From NCBI RefSeq assembly GCF_901933205.1, contig NC_044601.1, positions 29,302,352 through 29,366,351 on the forward strand: a DNA stretch of 64,000 bases, read 5' to 3'. The position numbers were made by a program, and so were the translations under genes. The notes below the pieces were generated by a model that was not told the DNA's origin, did no database searches, and worked only from the letters and a program-made list of their open reading frames with translations. Within the stretch, counting starts at the first letter, position 1, and each line of letters opens with the position of its first letter. Below are positions 1-13,642 of the stretch, in pieces. The DNA is from Camarhynchus parvulus. Taxonomy: Eukaryota; Chordata; Aves; Passeriformes; Thraupidae.

Positions 1-2274
1 TCATTACAAGCAGCACCAGATTTATACACTGCTCCTTCCACTTTCTCCAGGCTCTGTATTTGTCTAGGCAGACCCAAAAAAACCCCCACCACATCATTCT
101 ACAACAGCCTTGAGACTGGTAAAAATGTTATTCAAAACCAAGTCACTGCTTTTACATGTATCTGGAACGAAGGCACATACTAACTAAACCCAAGAAATAC
201 TTCCAGCTTTGTTTGGAACTTGAACAGACACAGCAAAGCCTCACTGACTGATGCGGTGAGATACACCCAGTAATTCAGTCACCTATGAAACAGGAGTGAA
301 GACAGGATGACACAAATGTATTTCTACTGGTCTGAATCCAAAGTCATGTCTGCCCAACCAGAATTACTATTGCCTAAACTTCATAAGCTATACTTAAGCT
401 TCCCCATTTTCAGATATATCTCAGATAGGAATACGATCACAGACCAGCCTGGGATGGAGAATCCAGAATTTTTTATTTCTACGTGCCCCAGCCCTGAAAA
501 AACAAACATACAAACAAACCTGGAAAACATTGCTGAAAATCTCATTTATGTATTATCAACTTGAAGCAGATGATCTGAGGGTAGTGAGACACTAGAACAG
601 GTCGCCCAGAGAAGCTGTTGATGCCCTGTTAGGGTCAGGCTAGATAGAATTCTGAGCACCTGGTCCAGTGGAAGGTGTCCCTGCCCATGAAAGGATTTGG
701 AACCAGATGATCTTTCGTATCCTTCCAACCCAGACCACTCTACCATGCGATAGAATCTAGAGATAGAATTCTATCTGTGATTCCTTGAGACTATCCACCT
801 GGAGAAGAAATGTACCATCTATTGCAATTGCTCTCCATGCTACTGAAGTGGCATGCACGTAAATTTTATGCAGGTCCACAAAATTCATTGTATTAAGATT
901 TCTACTGTATACTAAAATTAGAAAAACTAGTAACAAGATGAAAAACAAGTCTGTCTTTTGTAGTAGTGTTCGTCATTGCACACCAAGTACATGTGAGATT
1001 TCTACACTGAAGCATTAATAATTATTTCAAGATTATATTTTTCTTCTTTTTCTAAAAAAAACCACCTAGTCAGAAATTATGGAAACAAAATTATAATCTG
1101 GCATAGTTTGAATAAAATACATTAGCAACCCTACTTATAAGAATTTAGATTTAAATCTACACTCAGGAATTACAGCACATATCTGCACAGATTGCAAAAT
1201 AAATCTTTACTCAGGAATTCTGAATTTTCTGAATTGTAAGTAATACAGCTGTTACAAAATGTTTTTTCAAGTTGGAAAGTTTGCTTTTTTCCTTGACAGA
1301 GCATGTTGTCATATCATAAAAGCAACATACTTGCCATATTTTGTCAGACACTAAAAAAGGATACTAAACCCCCAAGCTTGATTCTATGAAACAGATTGAT
1401 GAAGGACTGTACTGCACAGAAGCTGTACCATCAAATGGAGTACTCTGAGCAGCGAAGCTATTGAACATCAGAGACCTTTGAAAAATATGACTAACAAGCA
1501 GTAGAAAAAACAGCTAGAAGCTGATTTTATGGTCTGACTGACAGCTCTTAGCACACTAAGTTTCACAGTGGAAGAAAAGGCATTGCAAATTCTCTTTCCT
1601 TGGAATTACCTGTATTCCACTGAACACAAACAATAAAACTCAAGTAACACACAGAAGGTAACTCCTCGCAATGAGAACACTTCGAGAACTCCAAAGATTT
1701 TAACAAACTCTATTTCTTAAGCATAAAAAGTAGAAAAGACAGACTAAATTATCTCTTTCTCTTGCATTTTCAAAACTATTAAAAAAAAACCAAACATCAG
1801 TAACACCAATACAAGAAAAGGTATACTGGAAAAGTATATTCTTCTTAGAGCATTACTGTCTGTTGTATCATCACTTTTCCTTTGTTCATATTGTTGTAAA
1901 GCATTATACATCTTGCTTTAATTGCAATTGTGAAACCTAACTATGTAAAAGCATAGGATTTGTACAAGGCATAACTGTTTCCTATCTCATAAAGTCAACA
2001 GGAAAATACTGCACAGTATTTTAAAAAAATTCTTCAAATCATGTCAAAAAAAAGCACTTCTTAGATCTTCATCAGGTCAGTATCATGCCACAGGGACAAC
2101 AACACATTTCAATTACAATTTTAAATAATAATATATATTCACATTACATTAAAAATAAGAATTTCTTTAAGCACACACAGAGAAAACACAATTTTAACTG
2201 AAAATATTATGAAAGATAGAAGACAGTATATGAAAGATAAAACATTTTGAAACACAATTAATGCAGGCTCTCAC
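1..2274. other. PIGG: PIGG intron 8 (partial)
   Basis: This AT-rich sequence has no recognisable exon on either strand. It contains one CR1 3' tail (579-783). Nothing else is supported. Confidence 0.7.
579..783 (+). mobile_element. CR1 LINE 3' end fragment
   Basis: Reading on the plus strand, the segment matches the classic avian CR1 3' tail: a 'cactagaacaggtcgcccag' block, then 'ggtccagtggaaggtgtccc', then 'gaaccagatgatctttcgta', ending in short repeats related to ATTCTGTGATTC. It is a 5'-truncated, diverged, non-coding copy inside PIGG intron 8, antisense to the gene. Confidence 0.88.
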
Positions 2275-2556
2275 CTTCGGTGGAAGTCTGTAATTCTCTA
2301 AGATCTTTGCAACAGCAGATAAAATACCACACATGAGTGCAGAAATCAGCATCATCACTCCAACTGCTGTTAACCAGGATATACTGCAGAAATAGCACAA
2401 ACTTTCTGCTGATGTGCATACAATTACATGAACAGCACACAGCATCAGACACATCAAGTAAAACAGCAGAGAGAACAGTGGAGGGGAGAGGGGCACTTCA
2501 AATTCTGCCCGCTTGCTCAAGGCTTTTGGAACACTGAGCAAAAGCAGTATCAGAAC
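2275..2556 (-). CDS. PIGG: PIGG exon 8 (membrane helices)
   Basis: The exon is 282 nt, phase 0/0, residues 446-539. Three hydrophobic segments are visible: VLILLLLSV, continuing the helix begun in exon 7; FSLLFYLMCLMLCAVHVIVC; and WLTAVGVMMLISALMCGIL. The blocks AHVIVCTSAES-like and CYFC are shared with PIGG of other vertebrates. The acceptor is CTAG|GTT and the donor CGAAG|GTGAGA. No further PIGG exon was found in 1-2274. Confidence 0.94.
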
Positions 2557-4943
2557 CTAGAAAAAAAAGGAGAATTAATACTTTGAAAATTGGGGTTAGC
2601 TAAAGCATACGGTAAGAATTCACATAAAAAATCATGCTGTTGTCATCCACGCCACTATGCTAATATGCATACTTTATAAAAAAAACTGTGAAGAATTATG
2701 TTGGATTTCTTTTCCCACAGTAAGATATTACCATATAAATGGGAGAACCCAATATTGTCTTTTCATTTATTAAGGGCTTAAACACACAAGTTCCCAAGTT
2801 TAATAAATCATCATCTGCCTCCTCATTTGTGGCAACCAATGATATGTATGACCTTCATTCCCTGTAAAAGATCTTGAACTCCCAGTATCAAAATAGTTCC
2901 TAAGCAAAAAAATTTGACCCATCGTTTGTCACCTGTAATTGCCTGAAGTTAATACACTCTGTGAAAGGCAATTTATTTCCTGTATGAGAAATACATATGC
3001 ATGAGATCCTGCTGAGCTAAATAGCTTCCCAAACAAGGGTAAGTTCTCATACCATCAAACAAGTGTATGCTGAATTTCTAGTTTATGAATTCTCCCAGTA
3101 CTTCTTGTATCTCTCCTGATCTTAGTTGAATTTATTGGTTTTACTTTCACTTTGCTCTGACCTGCACAGAGATCAAGCAGAATTCCAAGTTTTCTCTTAC
3201 ATAACTGTGGCAGCAAAGATGAACAACACAAAGAAACTTTCTGCAACTCATACACAAACCTTTACCAAAAAGTGGGAAATTTCAGTCACACACTAAAATG
3301 TTTGCAAGCTGCAGAAATGGAGCTAGGACTAGACTGACCTCAACAGCTGGTGCTAGAGCAAGATTAAAACAAATCAAAACAAAAACAACTATATCAGACC
3401 ACTGTAAACCTGTAATTTTTCACTGTCACTTGTGAAGACCTATGCCTAAAATTTTTCCCACACTACAGTGAGACATAGTAGACAAAAAAAAAAGCTTTGC
3501 AATAGTCTGCTGTTTCTTCATATTCTACTGCATATTTCATTTGGTTATGAAAATATGCTGTTTTGAGTATCACACTGGCTTACTGGCTTAAGTCTTACAT
3601 TTCAGCCCATCACTTAAAACCAAAACAGCACTCATGGCAGGAAAATGCTCAAACTGCAGGTATCTACCAAACTAAATTTAGGTCTTTTGAACAAATGCAC
3701 AGTTATCAGTTCATGTCTCAGAAGTATTCTCCTCATCTGAAGTACAGGATAAATGGCATTTATAGCAGAGCATAGTTTGAAGAGACATCTGAGTTTCTCT
3801 AAGGTGGAAAATCGATATCAAGACAAAACCATTTTGGAGAGCAAGGCAGTTTCTTTAGTGTTGCACTGGAGAAAATAAATAACTCCAGCCATTTTGCTGG
3901 AGTCTTACAGCTATGCTGAGCATACACTTCTCAACAAAAATTTCTGCAGTTAGTAGCTGCATATTTCTTTGATGAAGACTGACTGTGTATAACACCTAGG
4001 ATTAGTTTTCAAGAAATAATAAGCATCTACAACTGCAGTCCAAAAAAAAAAAAAACTGTAAAGTAGTAACTGTCAACAACTTGAATGCACAGGTTCTGAA
4101 AATAAAGGAACAAAGAAAGATATGCACCTTCAGCTTTGTACTGAACTTTGTCCACCTCCAGATCTTCCATCTGTAGAGCAGGAACAGAACCTACCATCCC
4201 ATCTACCCAAGGGCACCGTGGAACTCATTCCTGTGAAGTGATCAGCAGAGTGACTAACCCCACTGAGCAGTCTACCAGAAAGCCATTTCAGAAGCACTCT
4301 GTATGCAGAGAGCAGTGCATGGGAGACAAGGCACAGAGCCCTGCCAGGACAAAGGAGACCCAGTGCTTGAATTTTCCCCAAAACATCACTTGGAGAGATC
4401 CACTTCAAATTAAAGATATGGTATATCTTATCCTTGTAACTACAGGAGATATGAAGAGGTAACTCTACATCAAGTATTTATTTCAGGGCTCTAAACCTAT
4501 CAGTACAAGGAACAATTCCTGGAACTGTGAGAATTTTCCATATAAGGTATTACCTGTTTGGAGCAGCTATATTCAATATTAGATAAAGAGGAACAGCTAG
4601 GGATTTACTTGCCAGACTCTTTTTCTTTTTCCTAATGCAGTAAAGTCACGCAAAAATAGAAGGCTAACTAATATGGGAGTAATTAAAGTTGTAGCACATC
4701 TGCATATCTACTGTAACTAGATACACTAAAATGTAAGTAATTCATATCAAAAGCACTCTTGAATCATTTTAAATGCCAGATTTTACTTTAAAAAGAGTAT
4801 TGATCAGGCAAGCAGAATGTCAGCCAACCCTAAGAACCCATATTCAGTAATTTTCAAGACTAGTAAGTGTATACATTACATATCCAACACCAAGATACTT
4901 TACTTTTGTGCACTTAACTTTTACACAGAAAAGATTTTCATAC

Positions 4944-5161
4944 CTCGATGATGATCACAGACCCCACCATCATTGAATACATGTCATATTGTGCCACTTG
5001 TTTGCTTAATGAAGAACTCAAAGTCTTGAGGGCCTCTAAGTATTGCTTCAGGACCTTCTTGCCAAGATTTAAGAGTATTTCTGAATTATTCCCCTCTAAA
5101 TACAGTTTGATCCAATTACCATGGGATTTTTCTGCTATCTTAAAGTGTTCATATCCAGGAT
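4944..5161 (-). CDS. PIGG: PIGG exon 7
   Basis: The exon is 218 nt, phase 1 in and phase 0 out, residues 373-445. It encodes PGYEHFKIAEKSHGNWIKLY, then SKQVAQYDMYSMMVGSVIII, matching PIGG from the end of the lumenal domain into the first membrane helix of the C-terminal half. The acceptor is CCAG|AT and the donor GAG|GTATGA. Confidence 0.95.
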
Positions 5162-5644
5162 CTGGAGAGAAAGAGAGAAAAGAAAAGAAGCCAGAGGGTC
5201 CATAAACAAAGATTACTTGGAGATGTGATCATATTTTTATATTTGCTTGTATAATGTATAAAAACATATAATTGCTATGGCAGTTGAAAAGCTTTTCATG
5301 GGTACAAAATTACACTATCTTTCTGCAGCAATACCAGTTACTTGGAATAAAAGCAATGAATTCCAACCTAATAAACTGTCAAGACCGCTAACAATTGACA
5401 AATTTATTAGAATAACCATTCATTTTTACAAAATGTTTCCAGGACAAACAATTTAAATGCTTCAGATACTGCAGGGGGAAGAAAGCAATGCTGTCCACCG
5501 GAACACATCATATAAGCTAAATAGGAATTTATCAAATAGCTGATGTCTAGGGAAAACACCAAAGGACACAACACACACGCCACATCAGATGGTAGTACAG
5601 GTTGGATGAGAGGATGGTGAAGGTGGACTGAGAACTAAAAGAAA

Positions 5645-6673
5645 GGCAGAGCTCAGAGGGTTTTAATCAGCAGTGTAAAGTCTACCTAGCTGGAGGCTTG
5701 TTAGTAGCAGCGTCCCGTAAGGATCGACATTGGGTCCAAAGAAGTTTAACTTATTCACCAACGTCTTGGATGAAGGCACAGAGGCCTCCCATGAGCAAGT
5801 TCCCTAATGAAGCAAAGCTGAGGGGATGGCCAATACCCCAGAGGGCTGTGCAGCCCTTCAGAAGTACCATGCCAAGCTGGAGGGACAGGAAAAGAAACAT
5901 CTGAAATTCAACAGAGGCAAGTGCAGGGTAATCCTCCTGCACCTGGGGAGGAACAACCACAGTCACCAGCACAGGCTGGGGGTGACCTGCTGGAAGCAGC
6001 CCTGCAGAGAAGCACCTGGGGGTCCTGGTGGACAACAAGCTGTCCATGAATCAGCAGTGTGTCCTGGGGGCCAAGGCCAATGGGACCCTGGGGTGCATTA
6101 GGGAGAGCATTGCCAGCAGGTTGAGGGAGGCGATCCTGTCCTTCTGCTCAGCCCTGGTGAGGCACATCTGGAGTTCTGGGCTCCTCAGGACAAGAGAGAC
6201 ATGGAGCTCCTGGAGCAGGTCCAGTGGAGGGCAACACAGATGATGAGGGGGACCGAAGCATCTCTTCTATAAGGAAATGTTGAGGGAGCTGGACCTCTTC
6301 ATCTTCAAGAAGAGATGGCTGAGAGGTGGACTTCATCAATGTCTGTAAGTATCTGAAAGGAGGGTGTCAAGAGGATGGAGCCCGGCTCTCCTCCATAGTG
6401 CCCAGCAACAGGCAGGAGTCTGCCTGTTGACAAGAGGCAGCACAGAAACACACGAAGTTCTACCTAAACATGAGGAAGAACTTTTTTACTCTGTGGGTGG
6501 CTGAGCACTGGAACAGGTTGCATGGAAAGGTTGCAGAGCCCTTTTTTCGAGATATGCAAAATTTTTCTGGACGTATTCCTGAGCAATGTGCTGTAGGGGA
6601 TCCTGCTTGAGCAGGGTGGTTGGACTAGATAACCTGCAGTGATCCAGTCCTATTTTACCTAATCTGTGATTCT
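5645..6673 (+). mobile_element. CR1 LINE, 5'-truncated, ORF2 end plus 3' UTR
   Basis: About 1 kb reads on the plus strand as the end of CR1 reverse transcriptase (ancestral 'tcttggatgaaggcacagag', 'gcagggtaatcctcctgcac') through the 3' UTR ('tgaggaagaacttttttact', 'gttggactagataacctgca') to a terminal 'aatctgtgattct'. Frames are broken by stops and indels, so it is a dead copy. It lies in PIGG intron 6, antisense to the gene. Short open frames inside it are remnants of this ORF. Confidence 0.92.
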
Positions 6674-8938
6674 GCTTTTCAAATACTGATCATTGACTAC
6701 AGTATGCATTCACAATACAAATTCAGTTCATAACACATGGAAAGCAAGAGCATAATTTTCAGGAACTCACAGCTCACTGGAACTTATGGTATGCATGAAT
6801 ATTCACATTTATCTGCATTTTTTTCTGAAAAATAGATGTTTAATTTCACTTCACACTAATAGTACTTGCTATTTCCCTGTAATTTGATTTGAAAGGTAAT
6901 GATAACTTAAGTACAAAAAGTCAATTTGGAAACTTTATATAACATGCAGTTCTTCCCTTTTTAGCTTAAAGTAGGGTGAAACGTTTGCTGTACAGTTTCA
7001 GACAAGAAAGGTTAAAACAATGAGTGAAATAACTTTGGTGTCACAAAGACTTAAGTTGTGGTTCTTTTTCACTCCTTGTAGATGAACAGTGTATTCTACT
7101 AGGAAAAAAAACCCCACTTTATTTTTTTTAAGCCTTTTCAGCGAACGTGCATTATTAAATCTAGAAACATTTTAAATTCTACTTCAAGTGAATGAAGCTG
7201 AATGAAGTATTTCTATTCTCAATTCGTATGGTCATGAAAGAATTGTGCTTACTATTTTCAAGTCTCTTATCATACAAGACATTTCATCATCTACTGTGGG
7301 CTGAATTCAAGGTGAGAATTTTAAAAGGCAATGTTTAACTCAAAATGTCCAGTCTGTTTTCCCAAGACTTCCAAGGCACGCTGACCCTGCTATGCAGGGG
7401 ACTTGCAGGAATCTGCCAGAAAGCACAATCCAGCCAGCAGCAAACACCTGTATATCAAGATAGCTGCCAGTGCACACAGAGGATTTTATTTCCTTCCTGT
7501 AACTCTTTTAACTTCCCTGTAAAGTTTCTTGTTCAGTATATTTGAAATAAGAGTTAAATATTCATACGTTTGAGAACATCCATAAAGGATCATCTAAAAT
7601 GAGCTTTAATCAAACTGAGATTTGACATGACACTTTTTCATTATACAGAAGACTGAAATGACTTCAAGCGATATTTTGAAACATAAATAAATTCCCTCCC
7701 CATCTTCTGCTCCCCTTTCATGCTTCTTGACTAGTCTCCCTCTTCAGCCCCTTCAGTATTTTTATTTCATTCTCATATATTCCTTTCCATGCTAACTGCC
7801 CATCAAAACCATGGTGTCCATGCTATGAAAGATGACTTTTAGCCAAACTCTCATGAATGAATTAAAGATCTTTCAGACAGAAATAGAAGACCATGGCTGC
7901 CAAATTTCATTGGAGAACTCCATTCATATTGGTTCAGTGGCACATCTATATGCAGAAGGCATAGAATAATAAGGGTCATGGGCATTAAATTGTTGGAGAC
8001 GCATTTTGGTAACACGTAGGTAATATCGGTAAGTCACTCCCATACAGGATACTTATAAAACAAGTCAAAATTGAAGCAAAATCCAAAGAAAGCTTGCCTA
8101 GCCGCATATTTCACAAAGCACTGGCAATGTTTTACTTGCATAGTATTACATTAGCAATTTCTGCTTCAGCCTCACTACCATATTATCACAACCAGATGGA
8201 TAAGCTTTGCAAGCATCTGTTTGACAATAACTTCACTTAGTTCCAGTCACAGGCAGCAATCATTTAAAAAGAGTTATAAGAAAGAATGAATAATGTAAAA
8301 GTGACTTCTCCAGTTTCAACATATACGAGTCCCAGTAAAAGTCAAATTATTTTAATCTAATACAAGTTCAGGATCAGTCCCAAACTGAAAAGCTTGCACT
8401 CATTTTAATAACACCAGCCAACTTGCTCTCCAGCATGACTATTCATTTCACTGTAAAATGCCTTTCAAAGAAGAGGTCCTAATTTTATCATCCAACTACA
8501 TGTTCAGAAGTTCAGAACACGAGGGAAGCAATGCTAGATACCTAGGCCTGCCTATCTTACACTGAGGTATGAACTTGCTCAAAAACCCAAAGTGTGTTTT
8601 TAGATAATTCTTCTTTCAGCTTTTTAATTTTTGCTGGCTATTTTTGTTCTCCTTTTTCAGACTTTTTCTTTAGCTGCATGTATCCACATCTATCAAAAGA
8701 AAACCTCATGCCTCACATTACAATTTATTAGCATGTTTCAAAAATAAATGTTTTAAATAATAAAGCCCTTAGTCAACCTTCAAGTTTCTCATGTAAAATT
8801 TAATTTATTTGACGATATGTTTAAGTGTGAGGATTCTTTTGAACCTCAATAAAGCAAACCCCAAGTCCCATTAAATGTTGTGTAACCTCTTTGTTTGAAA
8901 ATGTGTGTTTATATGAACAAACACTGGGTGAAGTTACT
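6674..8938. other. Part of PIGG intron 6, nothing recognised
   Basis: AT-rich intronic sequence. No exon, RNA gene or repeat family was recognised on either strand. Confidence 0.5.
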
Positions 8939-9442
8939 TGTAGGAATCCATAAAGTTAGAAGGTTTCAGGTTTGTGGGAAAACAGACAGGCCTCAGTGCA
9001 GCAGAGCTATGGATATTGCTGATGCATCTTGTTAAGCTGTAGTGAAGACGTGAGGAATAGAACAATAGAGCTATGTATTAGCGATTCGGAATAACTTTCT
9101 AAGTTGCAAAAAGTTTCTATAGCAAGGTGGAATTATGAATAGGGTTTTATGCTTTGTTTTCTTATAAATAAACAAGCAAGTATTGTTTTAACCCCAGCTA
9201 CGTGTGCTTACGTTGATTGGATAGAATCACTGTCAATATGCTTTCTCTCTGTGTTATTGGCTAGGATGAGTATTTGGTGATTTGTAACAAGTGAATTTCT
9301 TTGGCTTGCTGCCTGGATGCGAACTGTCAGGATCTTTGCATAGACAAAACTATGTATTATAAAGATTCTAGAAAATAAACGGTTCCAACGCATCCATCAG
9401 TAGTCCCGTCCTGTTTGTGTCTGTTTATAAACTGCCGGCGCA
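8939..9442 (+). mobile_element. Solo LTR of an endogenous retrovirus, with 6-bp TSD
   Basis: A 504-bp segment begins TGTAGG and ends GGCGCA (TG...CA). It is flanked by a perfect direct repeat GTTACT at 8933-8938 and 9443-9448. A poly(A) signal AATAAA at 9374-9379 sits about 65 bp from the 3' end, followed by an R/U5-like stretch containing 'tagtcccgtcctgtttgtgt', which resembles bird ERV LTRs. No gag/pol/env sequence adjoins it, so it is a solo LTR left by recombination. It is in PIGG intron 6, antisense to the gene. The 6-bp duplication favours a class II (ERVK-like) origin. Confidence 0.85.
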
Positions 9443-10194
9443 GTTACTGACCTGCCCTCATTCTGCTCTTTATTTTTTTAACAGATATATTTAAAACACA
9501 CTTGAAGATGAAATTTTTGTGTACTGTCACAGTTTGTTCTTAATATTGGAGTAGCTGAATTCAAGGAAATCCATAGCTTCTTTATGAAACGGCTTGTTAA
9601 AATCATTCTGCCTTCCCATCTGACAGCAATTCAACTCAATTGACAGCTGACTTTGTATCACTGGGTTAAGAAAGAAAACCAATATTCCACCAAAAATGAA
9701 TGTACATTTTATGATATAGCTTAAAATGGGTGAGTCTTTTCCTGACTCAGTCATCATCCTCATGGTCCCAACAGCTGGTGCTGTAATTCCTGCGCTGTAA
9801 ATTACAACACTGGACAGGATTTCAAGAGTCAAAAATATATTTTTTTAAAAGCAGCAAGGCTTATGCCTTGCAAGCATAGGCATTTCTCTTAGCATTGAAA
9901 CTGAAATGTTTTGATCCACTAGTTGTTACTGGAGGAAAAACAGCACTGGAAAGCTTGAAACTGCAGCAGCAGTTTCAATATGAGTGATGTCCAACTAAGC
10001 AAATGGGAGTGACGTCCAGCTGAATCCAACAATGTTTTGGGGTTTCTTTCACTCAAAAAAACTGGCAGAAGACCTTGTCTGTGGAATTCAGAAATTATAC
10101 AGCTCAAGAGCTGTCAGCACAACTCTGCTGAGTGGTCAGATGCTCTTCAAATACAGATTAAAAAGTTCTGAGTAGGGTGAGTTAAAGAAGATTG

Positions 10195-11850
10195 CTCAGA
10201 CCTGTGTCCAGTCACGTCTTGAATGTTTACAGGTATGAAGCCTCCACAACCTCTCTTGCCAACTCATTCCAGTGTTCGACAGATCTTACCTAGAAAGGTT
10301 TCCTCCAAATTTTTTGAGGACCACCAATTAGACCCTGGTCCCATCTTGTTTACTGCCTCCCATCATATATTACCTACATTGATAAGACCCCTCCTAAACA
10401 GTCCTAGCACCCTCAGCCCCTCCTCATATGACAGACATTCCAATCCCTTCATCACCTTCATGACCATGCACTACACTTAATACGTTACATCCACTAAATT
10501 ATGGTACTGAGAAGCCCAGCACCAGACCCAAGACTCCTGATACCCGCTCACCACAGCTGATACAAGAGGCATGACTGACCAGCCGATGACTGTCCTCCTA
10601 ATGCCACCTTGGATGCTATTGCCCTTCCTTTCACAAGGGTGCTCTGCTGCCTGATATTCAACTTGGTATCCCCAGTCACCCCGTGGTGGTTCTTCCAGCT
10701 GTCTCCAGTCAGCCAAAACCCAATCTGCTATGATACATTGGGATTACTTCTTCCCAGCTGTAGGATTTGGCATTTCCCTTTGCTGAACCTTAAGAGGTTC
10801 CTGTCAGCCCATTCCTCCAGGCTGTCAAAGTGCTTCTGAGTGGCAGGAGACCCACCTATTGCATCAAGCACTTCTCCCAGATTTCTGTTGTGTCCTTCCC
10901 TTGCTGAGATGCCACTTTGACCCACTGGCCAGATCATTGATGAAGATGTTGAATAGTTATGGCTTGAGTTAAGCCCTGTGGTTGACCACAATAGCCTTCA
11001 GGGGGACTTTGTGCTGCTGATCACATTCACATGAACCCAGCAGGTGAGCCACTTTTCAGTCCATCTCACTGTCCAGCTATCTAGCCTGAAATGCAACAGG
11101 ATGGCTGAAGCACCATATGAGCACCATGGATGGTGAAAGTAAGACCTCCTCTACTTGTCTGAAAAGCTACAAATTCCTTACAATCCAACTGTCTGCCCTA
11201 GACGCCCATAAAATATTGCCCATGTTGGTATGTGCACTAATCCTGACCCAGAAGTTCTCAACTATTTCATCATCCACTCCCAGAACAGCTACATGCCTGT
11301 CACCACTCTCTCACATAAAGGTAAATTTTCCCTCCTCACATTCCCAACTTACAATCTTAGAATTGTAGAATTATTCAGGCTGGAAGTTGCTTTTAAGATT
11401 ATCTCATTCATTGCCAGCACTGTTAATGGAGACATCTTTTGCTACATCACCACTCATTATTGGTTTCCCATTAGACATTAAGCCACCGACTTTACAGACA
11501 TGCAGCCGATTTCTTATTCATTACAGAGTCCATTTGTCAAACCATATCACTCTAACAACAGCAGCACGAATGTTTAGGGAGGCCTTACCAAAGGCCTTAC
11601 AGAAGTCTAAGTAGATGACACATCTTTGGTCCACTGATGCACTTACTCCATCATAGAAGGACACTAAATTAGCTAGGCTCAATTCTCCCATGGTAAAGTA
11701 GTGTCAGTAATTTCCAATAACCTTTCTGTCTTCCACATGTTTTAATACGTCTTCCAGGAAGATCTGTTTTGTGATCTTAACAAGTACAGAGGTGAGGCTG
11801 ACTGGTTAAGCAGTTCCCAGAATCCTTCTTTTTACCTTTTCTAAAGAGCA
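10195..11850 (-). mobile_element. CR1 LINE, old antisense copy, possibly composite
   Basis: On the minus strand this reads as a diverged CR1 covering ORF2 and part of the 3' UTR. Plus-strand markers are 'gcctccacaacctctcttgc', 'gtaggatttggcatttccct', 'cccattcctccaggctgtca', 'ccatcatagaaggacactaa' and 'gaagatctgttttgtgatct'. These fall in order, except that about 11090-11450 does not follow the expected CR1 order. That stretch carries a second CR1-like tail block near 11350, suggesting a nested or chimeric copy. Many stops and indels make it non-functional. It lies in PIGG intron 6, same strand as the gene. Confidence 0.85.
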
Positions 11851-13642
11851 GGCAACCTTCCTGAACATGAATCAGATTACTGAATATAGTAACTTCTCTG
11901 CAAGGTAACCTCCTTCTAGGAGAATCCTGACAGATGTGTATGTTCCTATAGTGGGATAATAGGATGGCATTTATCTTCACTTAAAGGCCATGCAAAACAA
12001 ATGGCCATCCATGCAGGCTCTTGAGTTACATATGTAAGTCGCTGAGTTAGTGACATTGTCTTTAGTACTTCTAGACCTGAACTATCAAATCAAGCATCAA
12101 TGAAACAACACTAAACAAACAGAACATACTGGTTCCCTGCCAGTCTTAACTGAACAGACCAAAGCCTTGCACACCTAGGACACTAAGAAAAACAAGACCC
12201 CCTCTAAGAAGTCAACAGAAACAGGGGAAATTGACATTAGGACTCTGTAAAAAAAGATTGATTTGCAACATGTTATTGAGACTTTCCATTATTGAAAGGA
12301 GAGAAAGTCATTGTGGGTGCTTTGCCTCCCAAACTCTTTCCAGCATGGTAGCACCTCTAATAAGTTTGCAGTCACAAGCAAGCACCATAAAAATTTCTCA
12401 CATTTTTATCCTCAGCAATTTTGACCTTCATTTCTCAGATGAAAGCTACAAGTTGAAATTAAACTGTTCCCAGACAAAAAATAAAATGAAAATGAACATA
12501 TAAACAAGAAGCTGGTAGAAACTCCAGCCTGGTTCATCAGTGTTTGCAGAAATACTGTCAGATGGAGTTTTGTGATGGCATTTTCAGCAACACAGTCATA
12601 TCCTGAAACCCCTCAACAGGGCAAGTTCCTCACTTGACACAACTGGGTTAAGTGAAGAAATTTGTGCAGAAGAAAAATGCCACAAGAGACGGAGCATGGG
12701 TCCTACTACAGGCATCTTGTTGCTACAAGCAGAATTTGTTCTGTTGAGATTCCTGGACAAGGTTTAATTATGATTAGAAGCTGTGATGTTGAAAGATAAT
12801 TGATTCTTGACCTAGAAGAATCATTTTGCTAAAATCTACATTGGTATCCACTTTAATTATTCCTAGCAGTACAACACCTCTGCATTCTCATCTAGTTATT
12901 TTAACAATTCAACAGATTACAAATCAACTGACAAGCTTCAGAGTCACTTTACGACAACATCACCTAATGTCAATGGTAAAATATTCTCCTTCACCCCCTG
13001 ACTCAATTTTTTTAACAAAATTATCATATTCATTATTTATACTGCAGTTTGTATCATGCTTCCTAATGAAATACAACGTTTTGCTAGGTTTGGTTTATTT
13101 TTTCTACTTGTTTTTAATTCTTTCCTCCAAATAAACACACACACACACTCTCCTGCATTTTAATAAGCAGTTCTCTAGGTTCTCATTTCAAGTAAATACA
13201 TAAAAATGAAAAAAAAAAGATAACTTACCCTAAATTATCTCCCAGCTTTACTTGAAGCATCTTTTTATTTAAACTAGAAAACTCAGTCCATTGTGTTAAT
13301 TCTCCAAATAGCTCAGAGTCAGTGCCCTATATAGAACACCTCAGAAAGAGCAGTTATGAAATCACTGAGATTTAACTACACTGGCAGTTTTACTTTAATC
13401 GTACTCCATCATTATTTTTGCTCTTTTGCCAACTAGGAATATTAGTAGTCATTAAAAAAATTAGAAGCAGTATATCAAAGTAGGTTGCAGTAAAGATTTA
13501 ATTCAGTACAACTGCTCTGAATACTGCTCTCAAAAGAATAGCTAACTTGCAGTGCAATGTCATACTATTGAATTTAAAAGTCCAAACTGTTTTATAAACA
13601 ATCTCCTTTTAGTATATCTGCAACATTTTTTAGCTAATTTAC

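Noticed and set aside
5698..6339. Several short frames on both strands
   Set aside because: They lie within the CR1 copy and are decayed remnants or antisense shadows of its ORF2.
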